Shown here: in pieces, positions 44,996 to 54,308 of the stretch | Layout of the letters: each line of letters starts with the position of its first letter | How positions within the stretch are numbered: the stretch's first letter is position 1 | NCBI GenBank assembly: GCA_907163375.1 | Contig: CAJQUW010010482.1 | Coordinates: forward strand, 147,849-211,848 | Direction: 5' to 3' | Source: Prostheceraeus crozeri | Taxonomy: Eukaryota; Platyhelminthes; Polycladida; Euryleptidae | DNA: 64,000 nt | Program-made: the position numbers and the translations under genes | The notes under the pieces: model-generated | Seen by the model: the letters and a program-made list of their open reading frames with translations, nothing else | What the model was told of the DNA's origin: nothing | Databases searched by the model: none

Positions 44996-47900
44996 TTAAA
45001 GGAGCCCTTCTGTTTCTCCGAGTAGCTGGTATCTGTCTCAGAGGAGCCCTTGTCTATCTGAGTTTAGCCCATCTGTTTCTCCGAGTAGCTGGTTTCTGTC
45101 TCAGAGGGGTCCTTTTCAATCTGAGAGGAGCCCATCTGTTTCTCAGATTGTCTGGTCTCTGTCTCAGAGGGGTCCTTGTCCATCTGTGATGAGCCATTCT
45201 ATTTCTCAGAGCGGCTGGTCTCTTCCTCAGAAGGACCTGTGTCTATCTGAGAGGAACCCATCTGTTTCTCCGAGTGGCTGGTATCTGTCTCAGAGGAGCC
45301 CTTGTCTATCTGAGAGGAGCCCATCTGTTTCTCAGAGTAGCTTGTATCTGTGTCAGAGGTGCCCTTGTCCATCTGAGAGGATCCCTTCTGTTTCTCAGAG
45401 TGGCTGGTCTGTCTCAGAAAGACGTTTGTCCATCTGAGTGTAGCCCTTCTGTCTCTCAGAGCGGTTGGTTTCTGTCTCAGAGGGATCCTTTTCCATCTGA
45501 GAAGAGCACATCTGTTTCGCAGATTGTCTGGCCTCTGTCTCAGTCAGGGGGGTCCTTTTCCATCTGTGATGAGCCCTTCTGTTTCTCAGAGCGGCTGGTC
45601 TTTTCCCAGAAGGACATGTGCCCATCTGTTTTTCAGAATGGCTGGTCTCTGTTTCAGAGGGTTCCCTATCCTTCTGAGAGGAGCCCGTCTGTTTCTCAGA
45701 GTGGCTGGTGTCTGTCTCTGAGGGTTACCTATCCATCTGAGAGGAGCCCTTCTGTTTCTCACAGTGGTTGGTCTCTGTCTCAGAGGTGCCCTTGTCTATC
45801 TTAAAGGAGCCCATCTGTTTCTCCGAGTAGCTGGTTTCTGTCTCAGAGGGGTCCTTTTCAATCTGAGAGGAGCCCATCTGTTTCTCAGATTGTCTGGTCT
45901 CTGTCTCAGAGGGGTCCTTGTCCATCTGTGATGAACCATTCTATTTCTCAGAGCGGCTGGTCTCTTCCTCAGAAGGACCTGTGTCTATCTGAGAGGAACC
46001 CATCTGTTTCTCAGAATGGCTGGTCTCTGTCTCAGATGGGTCCAGATCAATCTCTGAATAGCCCTTCTGTTTCTCAGAGTGGCTAGTCTCTGTCTCAGAA
46101 GGACGTTTGTCTATCAGAGAGGAGCCACTTCTATTTCTCAGAATGGCCATTGTCCATCTGAGTGTAGCCCTTCTGTCTCTCAGAGTGGTTGGTCTCTGTC
46201 TCAGAGGGATCCTTTTCCATCTGAGAGGATCCCTTCTGTTTCTCAGAGTGGCTGGTCTGTCTCAGAAAGACGTTTGTCCATCTGAGTGTAGCCCTTCTGT
46301 CTCTCAGAGCGGTTGGTTTCTGTCTCAGAGGGATCCTTTTCCATCTGAGAAGAGCACATCTGTTTCGCAGATTGTCTGGCCTCTGTCTCAGTCAGGGGGG
46401 TCCTTTTCCATCTGTGATGAGCCCTTCTGTTTCTCAGAGCGGCTGGTCTTTTCCCAGAAGGACATGTGCCCATCTGTTTTTTCAGAATGGCTGGTCTCTG
46501 TTTCAGAGGGTTCCCTATCCTTCTGAGAGGAGCCCGTCTGTTTCTCAGAGTGGCTGGTGTCTTTCTCTGAGGGTTACCTATCCATCTGAGAGGAGCCCTT
46601 CTGTTTCTCACAGTGGTTGGTCTCTGTCTCAGAGGTGCCCTTGTCTATCTTAAAGGAGCCCATCTGTTTCTCCGAGTAGCTGGTTTCTGTCTCAGAGGGG
46701 TCCTTTTCAATCTGAGAGGAGCCCATCTGTTTCTCAGATTGTCTGGTCTCTGTCTCAGAGGGGTCCTTGTCCATCTGTGATGAGCCATTCTATCTCTCAG
46801 AGCGGCTGGTCTCTTCCTCAGAAGGACCTGTGTTTATCTGAGAGGAACCCATCTGTTTCTCAGAATGGCTGGTCTCTGTCTCAGATGGGTCCAGATCAAT
46901 CTCTGAATAGCCCTTCTGTTTCTCAGAGTGGCTAGTCTCTGTCTCAGAAGGACGTTTGTCTATCAGAGAGGAGCCACTTCTATTTCTCAGAATGGCCATT
47001 GTCCATCTGAGTGTAGCCCTTCTGTCTCTCAGAGTGGTTGGTCTCTGTCTCAGAGGGATCCTTTTCCATCTGAGAGGATCCCTTCTGTTTCTCAGAGTGG
47101 CTGGTCTGTCTCAGAAAGACGTTTGTCCATCTGAGTGTAGCCCTTCTGTCTCTCAGAGCGGTTGGTTTCTGTCTCAGAGGGATCCTTTTCCATCTGAGAA
47201 GAGCACATCTGTTTCGCAGATTGTCTGGCCTCTGTCTCAGTCAGGGGGGTCCTTTTCCATCTGTGATGAGCCCTTCTGTTTCTCAGAGCGGCTGGTCTTT
47301 TCCCAGAAGGACATGTGCCCATCTGTTTTTCAGAATGGCTGGTCTCTGTTTCAGAGGGTTCCCTATCCTTCTGAGAGGAGCCCGTCTGTTTCCCAGAGTG
47401 GCTGGTGTCTGTCTCTGAGGGTTACCTATCCATCTGAGAGGAGCCCTTCTGTTTCTCACAGTGGTTGGTCTCTGTCTCAGAGGAGCCCTTGTCTATCTTA
47501 AAGGAGCCCATCTGTTTCTCCGAGTAGCTGGTTTCTGTCTCAGAGGGGTCCTTTTCAATCTGAGAGGAGCCCATCTGTTTCTCAGATTGTCTGGTCTCTG
47601 TCTCAGAGGGGTCCTTGTCCATCTGTGATGAGCCATTCTATTTCTCAGAGCGGCTGGTCTCTTCCTCGGAAGGACCTGTGTCTATCTGAGAGGAACCCAT
47701 CTGTTTCTCAGAATGGCTGGTCTCTGTCTCAGATGGGTCCAGATCAATCTGTGAATAGCCCATCTGTTTCTCAGAGTGGCTGGTCTCTGTCTCAGAAGAA
47801 CGTTTGTCTATCTGAGTTGAGTCCTTCTATTTCTCAGATTGTCTGGTCTCTGTCTCAGAGGGGTCCTTGTCCATCTGTGATGAGCCCTTCTGTCTCTCAG

Positions 47901-48181
47901 AGCGGCTGCTCCCAGAAGGACATCTGCACATCTGTTTCTCAAAATGGCTGGTCTCTGTCTCAGGGGGGTCCTGATGTATCTGAGAGGAGCCCTTCTGTCT
48001 GTCAGAGCGGCTGGTCTTTTTCCCAGAAAGACATCTACACATCTGTTTCTCAAAATGGCTGCTCTCTGTCTCAGGGGGGTCCTGATGTATCTGAGAGGAG
48101 CCCGTCTGTTTCTCAGAGTGGCTGGTCTCTGTCTCTGAGGGTTACCTATCCATCTGAGAGGAGCCCTACTGTTTCTCAGAG

Positions 48182-49858
48182 ACTTAGCAAAAGCCAGACT
48201 ATTTATTGTCAGAATAATTTCCTTTGTCTTATTATCTCTCAATTACTGGTTCTACAACTTGACGGAAAGATTATTTTTTGCGAACTAGTATAACTACAGA
48301 CAAGTCAGAGAGGAATTCTACAGAGTATGCTGTGTAAAGTTAATCGATTACATTCAATGACACATGTTGAAGACTCACTTGAATTTACGCCAATTAATTG
48401 CTATTAGCTGATGCCATGATGAAATGATGTATGACACCTCTCGTGAACGGTGGAGCACTGAAGCGCGCTATCGAAGTAATCACATCGACGTAGATAAGAC
48501 ATCACCTTGAAGACAATTCGTTAAAAAATGGGAGTTGCATATCCCGGTACTCTAGATATCCCTGGGCTATTTGTAATTTTTTTTGCGGGAATAACCTGGT
48601 CTCAATGTCCCAGCTATATTACGCACCATTGCGTGTTTTGAAAACCAAACAGCAACGGAAACACATCACCACCGCAACTAAATTTACGTGCAGATAATTC
48701 CCCTAAATGTGATTAGCTATTTCATGTAATTTATCATAGAAAAATGCTTGACTTGCCCTCCATTTATTTCTGCTCTGTAAACAGTGGGCGCATCAACGCC
48801 TCAGAAAAGCCGTTGAGGCTAATCACACTACGAATTGCTGAGATGCTCTCCAGTTTACTATTTGAAGAAGTTTTTCGAGCAGATATGACCAATAGCACCA
48901 TCGCAAGTGAGGACTGCTTCAAATGCGGTTCTCGATGCTCGATAATTCAGAAAATTGAAAGACTGATTATCGTTGCTTCTACTTCTATGCGCTTGTTAAC
49001 ATAACGTTTTGCCAAATTTTTATTCTTCATAAATGGCATGCAATTTTATAGTGCTCGAACTAAAATAACGTCTTTTATGGTGTTGCTAATTAAAATTTAG
49101 CGGGTAGAGTCCTTTGTGTAGTTTCAATAGTCAATCTAGCATCCATGTCATCAATTCATGTCCATTTTTTGAAAAAATTCTTTACATGTTAAACTTAGTT
49201 ACATTCGAAAAAACAGTCACAAAATCGGAAATATTCAAATTAACATATTTTTGCGAGAAATTTGTAACACATATCAACAAATGTTTCATTTATTCTGGCA
49301 ACACACGGCATTGTCTATCAACACAATTCATATTGTGGAAGTGCATTCGCATACTATAGAAGTTTCAGAAATTTTGGTCACATTTCCCTGTTTGATCAGC
49401 TGTCAAAATCAAATACATTATTCTGACTTAAGGAACGTGGCCATTGATGCATAGCAGAACTTAAACACGCTCACGAAGAGACCATTATAGCATATATTTC
49501 CTATTATCAGCCTTGTTCATTCAAAACTCTAAACAATCAAAAATTTATTAATCTTAGCTAGAGGAGCTCTGCCAATATTACACTGGTCAATCATAGTTTG
49601 CTGCTTACCATCGACGATTCACCTTGTTCTTTTAACATGCTTCATAAAACGAATATTTGCGACTTGTGGGGAAATTACACACGCTGCACTGTAACATGAT
49701 GTCGATTGAAATGAAAGAGGCAGTGAGTTTAAATCTGCGGAGAAATTATTTCAATACAAACAATTGATATAGAATTATAAACTATGCGCTCTTACTGCTC
49801 ACGTAGCGCAACAGCAGTCCAAAACCAGAATGTAGACGCTTTAATTTAGTTCTGTTGA
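48182..49858. other. 1.7 kb without a recognised gene
   Basis: AT-rich DNA after the satellite. The plus-strand open frame 48744-49004 (86 codons) has two cysteine pairs (CFKCGSRC) but matches no family I can name. No terminal repeats or RNA genes were seen. Confidence 0.45.
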
Positions 49859-50290
49859 TTATATTATAGACCACACTGAGTTCCTACAAGCTATTTCTCT
49901 AGTTATTTCATTTGGTACATTTTGGTACATTTTCGTATATATTTCCAACAAAATGTACGAAAGCAAATATTTAATTACGAAAGCGGATACAATATCGCTT
50001 TGGTATATAGGTTTTGTAGCGTACGATTTACAGTGTACATAGACACGAACTCCTCCCCCTCTTCGACCATCTTGGCGATCATTACGGTGAGGATCATGAT
50101 ACATGGGCAGATTACTTTCAACATTATCAGACAGCCAAGACTCACATATTACAATTATATTAGGTTGAATAGCGTTGGCAACAGCGCATAATTCTCCAAA
50201 CTTTGGCAACATAGACTGGGCGTTAGCTAAGAATAATGATGGATAATTTACACTCCTGGATAAAACATTCAATGAAAATGTGGGATGCTC
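49859..50290 (-). pseudogene. LINE 3 endonuclease N-terminus
   Basis: Minus strand from 50272 reads SVNYPSLFLANAQSMLPKFG (catalytic Asn), PNIIVICESWLSDNVES (catalytic Glu) and GRRGGGVRVYVHCKSYATK. The endonuclease then loses similarity, in a stretch with TACGAAAGCG and ACAAAATGTACG words also seen in the LINE at 15.2-15.35 kb. Reverse transcriptase is absent. It starts 25 bp after the end of ORF1, a normal LINE arrangement. Confidence 0.8.
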
Positions 50291-50296
50291 GATCTT

Positions 50297-51006
50297 TCAA
50301 GTCACATCTTCGCCAGCAGATTTCCTTCTTCGACACTCAGTCAGAAGGTTCTTTCGTTGTTCCTGTTGATACGAAGTCAGATCATGATTGACATACACTG
50401 ATGAATATCTATGTACGCTGCGCAGAGCTCGTGATTTCTTTAAAATTTTCATTTTCGACTCTCTGTCATCTAGTTTGATAAGAAGTAAGCGATTACGAGC
50501 GGAGTTCGACCTCCCAAGCCGGTGCATAGACTTGACGTCAATCTCAGACTGGTCTAAGTCCAGTTCTCGAACTATGTCATCGAATGTGTCTCTGTCATGT
50601 TTTCCTTTCCTCCAATGAACCGTGAACCTTTTCAGTAACTCCAGATATCACTATATTACTTTCTCTCATTCTTCGATTTGCAACTTCATCGAAGATCATA
50701 TCAGGCAGGTCCTGGTTTATGCTAGAATTGAACATTTGTAATGAATCAACTTCCTTTTCTAGCTTCACAAACATTCAGCTTATCATTAATTCGTGTGATG
50801 TTTTCACACAGCGGAATTAATTTCTCGTCTAATGTTGCATCCAGAACTGAAATAAATTCATCAATGGAACTACTCGTATTCGAAGTAGAATCTTGCTTTC
50901 GTAGCTGAATAAAGGCATCGATCAGATTCTGCTTCGTGATACTTCCCTTGCGATTCATTAGATCGGAATCGGACCAAGCTAATATTTCGTCAGCAGTGGA
51001 CATCAT
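50297..51006 (-). pseudogene. LINE 3 ORF1
   Basis: From 51006: MMSTADEILAWSDSDLMNRK and a helical N-terminal part (to 50746). After frame changes comes MRESNIVISGVTEK (near 50670), then DIVRELDLDQSEIDVKSMHR and LLLIKLDDRESKMKILKKSR, and VYVNHDLTSYQQEQRKNLL ending at 50297. The order matches a LINE ORF1 protein with RRM-like and C-terminal domains. It is more decayed than the ORF1 at 24.1-24.9 kb and belongs to a different subfamily. Upstream DNA to about 51340 may be its 5' untranslated region. Confidence 0.75.
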
Positions 51007-51346
51007 TGATTATCAAGAAGTCAGTGCACTAACAACAATGGATGCCTTCAGACGTGTTGTATGGACACAGGCGATCGGTAAATAGTACTCACGATGCAAA
51101 GAAGGTCAAGAGACGCAGATGAAAGGAGCTTTTTGGAGCAATTAGCGAATATTGCCAAATTTCACAAGAAGTGGGCACAATCGACGACAATCGAAGACCA
51201 GAGGACAATAGACGACTCCAAGGAGATTCCGACCATGTAAAAATCACCACAAACACAATTCATGCAAGATATCCAACAAGCAAGAGAAGACAATGTCACC
51301 GGAGAGCCAAATCATGTGACCGCACACTACGACGTTCAGGTTGTTG

Positions 51347-51751
51347 ATATCCATTATGCGCTACTCTGCTAACCGTCGCAATTGCAACGTGACAACAAAC
51401 TGTTCGATGTGGCTAAATAAAATATTTGATTTTCAAAAAAACATAATGTCATGAATCATAGGTAATAGACAAAGACTTCCTGGCTAGCATTCATCAATGA
51501 CGATAATAGTTTTCGATTTAATTGAATTTACCTTCAGTCCGAACACTTACGATTGTAAAAGCTATACAAGATGAGAAAACGTCAATGTGTCTCATACTAC
51601 ACAGTGATTTCGAAAAAACTAGTTCAATCATTATAACGCTTATTTTCACTATAAAAGAATATGTAGCGATCAAGATTGAAATGTGTCTAGACTTGTGTAG
51701 GAACTACAAAAATGTTGAACGTCGCAAACGCGACTGTTAGCTATTAATGGG
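51347..51751. mobile_element. piggyBac-like MITE (internal-deletion derivative)
   Basis: The right end ...ATTAATGGG is followed by TTAA (51752-51755) and mirrors the TTAACCCATTAAC end of piggyBac B. The left end shares about 45 bases with 2913-2960 and 12661-12708. Inverted, the right end (CCCATTAATAGCTAACAGTC then GCGTTTGCGACG) aligns with the left end (CCATTATGCGCTACTCTGCT then AACCGTCGCAATTGCAACG) around GCTAAC-GTCGC. A left TTAA is not present, so that border is uncertain. No coding capacity. Confidence 0.5.
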
Positions 51752-51796
51752 TTAACGTTGACTTACATGCAACTATCACTGTCATTCACGCCCGCT

Positions 51797-53830
51797 TTTT
51801 ATAATACCTCGGTGGACTACTTTGGCCCGCATCAAGTGAAGCTAAGCAGAAACAAATGAGAGAAAAATTATTGTCATATTCACCTGCATGAATTTACGGG
51901 CAGTACACAGCTTGACCTGGCTAAGGATGCCTCTGCTGATCAATTTTAATAAGTTCTCAGACGTTTCTTCGCATTCAGAGGTTTTCCTGCACTCATATTA
52001 AGTGACAATGGCACTCAAATGATAGGAGCAGAGAAACAACAGTTAGGCGAAATGATTCGAAATTGGGACAAGGAACGCATAAGAGGATTCTGCGATGACA
52101 AAGGGACTAAATGGAAATTTACTACTCCCTCGCCCCTCATCACAATGGTGTCACCGAATCACTAGTAAGGACTAGCAAGAGAGCATTAAAGATTGCAATC
52201 GGTGAACAGAAACTGACACATTCAGAGTTATATACAGTATTGCTAGAATGTGTAAACATAATCAATCAGCGTCCGCTCGGTACAATGAACAATGACCCGA
52301 ACGACGGAAAATACCTATGTCCCAACGACCTTTTTCTTGGACGAGCCAGCTCCTTGCTTCCGGCGGGGCCTTTCCAGCCTTTCCTTGAACGACTAGTTTA
52401 GAAACAGCACATCAAACATTTTATTTCTCACGGAATCATAACACAGAAGTTAAGCATAATGTAAGATGAACGTCAATATCGGAGAGTACTATATCTTGGG
52501 TAGTTATAGCCATAGAATTATGAACAAACTTTTGTCATTTGAGGAAGAAACTTCCCTTACCTCAACGAATCTTTCTCTGACTTAGGACAGGAAATGGAGC
52601 TTTTCTAGTCCTTGTACAATTCTACCCCCCCCCCCCCGCTTTTGTCCTTGTGATTAGGCCTACAAGACCAGGCCTCGCTTTGACCTGAATTAATGTCTGT
52701 ACATGAATTAATTCTGCCTGTGTTATAGATTAAACAACTTAAATAAAGGATTGGGCGCATTAATGAATGACAAATATACTTCAGATTGGTACTGCTATCT
52801 TAATTTCAATAACAAATAAAACTAGATAATTGCAATTAGGCCAACAATTAGCCTACTGTACAGTAAATTGCAGTTGTCTGTAATTAATTACGCTTTCTGA
52901 ATAATTGGCACAATCTGATATGGGCCTGCTTGTAATATCGAATTAGAGATCTCGAGATGTCGGCATTTGATAAATACTGATTCTCTAGATTGAGATTAAA
53001 TTCACTAAGTGTATGCCATGGTAACGCTCGCGACAGGCATTAAATTGATTATCTACAAGGAAGTGGATTTAGAATAACTTAGTTGATTATCACAGTGATT
53101 AACATTCATGGAAAGTCGATAATCTTTGGTAGCATAAACTGGCTAGTCATTCTTGTCTCCGACGCAAAAAACTTATTCTATATTTTCGGTACATTCTATA
53201 TTTCGGACATTCTAATATAGAAATTTAATATTTTCTCAAGAGTCATAACTAACTTTGACAGAAAGTTGTCTTTCAGATACATTGACTAACGTGAAATCAT
53301 CTAGCATCATAAACGATTTTTCAACTTAATATTGTCATTTTCATGTACAAAATGCATTGAAGCACACAGCTCATAAAATAGGGGCATAATTGAAACTTAT
53401 ATAATAGTTTTTAGACTACCCTTTGTCATCTATACAGACACATTTAAGCTCTTTAGATAGCATGGGTCTGAACTTTAGACTATATATCATACCATGGTCA
53501 TCGGCACAATTCGTCAAATACTGATTTGAAATTTTACTTCGGTGCAACCAACTCGTGGTTTGACCCAAATAGCGGATAGTTTCTGGAGAAAATGGTCGCG
53601 TGATGTTTTACCTATGCTATTCCCAAGAAAGAAGTAAATCGAGAAGTTCGTGTCGGGGATATCGTAGTAACTGCCGATTGTAATCCTCTTAGAGAAATAT
53701 GGACACTTGGCGAAATTTAAGAAATTTACAGAGGCATGGATGATCAAGTCCGCAACGCTAAAATAAAAATTGGCCAAACCTCTGTCCGCAGACCTATAAC
53801 TAAGTTAGCTGTCTGTCGTCTTAGAGTGCT
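51797..53830 (+). mobile_element. BEL/Pao LTR retrotransposon remnant (fossil, broken)
   Basis: Integrase-core-like parts (about 51797-52440) show YNTSVDYFGP, ALILSDNGTQMIGAEK and NGVTESLVRTSKRALKIAIG, then NIINQRPLGTMNNDPNDGKY and LCPNDLFLGRASSLLP, which are characteristic of BEL/Pao integrases. A C-terminal part (about 53555-53830) shows FWRKWSRDVLP and VRVGDIVVTADCN. Between them lies about 1.1 kb of unrelated-looking DNA (52450-53540), probably an insertion. No gag, protease, reverse transcriptase or LTR was recognised. The copy is old and broken in several places. Confidence 0.75.
52450..53540. other. DNA splitting the BEL/Pao remnant
   Basis: About 1.1 kb with no recognised gene. It includes a 13-base poly-C run at 52625-52637. 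I could not pair inverted repeats or a target duplication at its borders, so whether it is a single inserted element is open. Confidence 0.4.
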
Positions 53831-54308
53831 AACTATTGCTGGCGGGAGGATGTTTCGAACAACTTCGAAATTTCTAACTTTGTTTTGTGTTTGCTTATCG
53901 TTTGTAGTTTATCTCTAAAGTGCATGTTTGATGCTTATCTTTTCTGTATTTTTCCTTCCAAATTCTGTTCCTTGCATTGTTTGAGTGTAGCTTGGTTTGA
54001 CGTAATGTTTGTCTGACCTTTTGGTGCGAGTGTAGTTTGCGTGTTGCGTGTGTATGTCAAGGTCTCCGTGTGTCTGGCCCACAGAACAAGGAGGAGGTAG
54101 AATGAGTGTTTCCCAAAATGTGTGAAGCTCTCGCTTAACGGTAATAATGTCGCATCCCAGCGAGTGGGAAAATGATCGATAGCGCACTTCAGTCGTTTAT
54201 CGTCTCTCAGTCTCTCACTCGCTTGCATGCACTAAGGAGAGACAAAGATGAATGAATGAATGACAAGCACTTTTAAATTCCGTAGCTTCATAGAGCAACA
54301 TATCATTT

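Larger units (their letters stand above)
28836..48181. repeat. 63-bp satellite array with higher-order structure
   Basis: The monomer is 63 bp and made of three related 21-bp subunits: TCAGAGGAGCCCTTGTCTATC, TGAGAGGAGCCCATCTGTTTC and TCAGAGTGGCTGGTCTCTGTC. Variant monomers recur in fixed order, giving higher-order blocks. Four piggyBac copies interrupt it at 30836-32509, 34838-36508, 38478-40148 and 43326-44995. Because 63 is a multiple of 3 and the unit has few stops, three of six frames stay open for long stretches: minus-strand MDKDPSETETSHSEKQMGSSQ-type, plus-strand SERSPSVSQSGWSLSQRDP-type, and plus-strand LRVAGLCLRGALVYLRGAHL-type. All are 21-residue repeats and most likely satellite by-products. 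The right border is near 48181, where unit identity decays. Confidence 0.95.

Noticed and set aside
30657-48042. Minus-strand 21-residue repeat frames as a silk-like or mucin-like gene
   Set aside because: Two further frames on the opposite strand are equally open, frames restart at indels, piggyBac copies interrupt them, and there is no signal peptide or stable gene boundary.
28836-48181. Regular direct repeats resembling a CRISPR array
   Set aside because: The 63-bp units are contiguous with no unique spacers, the subunits are related to each other, and the context (piggyBac, LINEs, THAP) is animal. It is a satellite.
48744-49004. 86-codon frame with CFKCGSRC as a zinc-finger exon
   Set aside because: Only one cysteine cluster, no histidines at useful spacing and no known domain pattern; could not be supported.
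53915-54228. Minus-strand frames upstream of the THAP transposase as coding
   Set aside because: Two overlapping frames with no recognisable motif, in low-complexity GT-rich DNA; likely chance.
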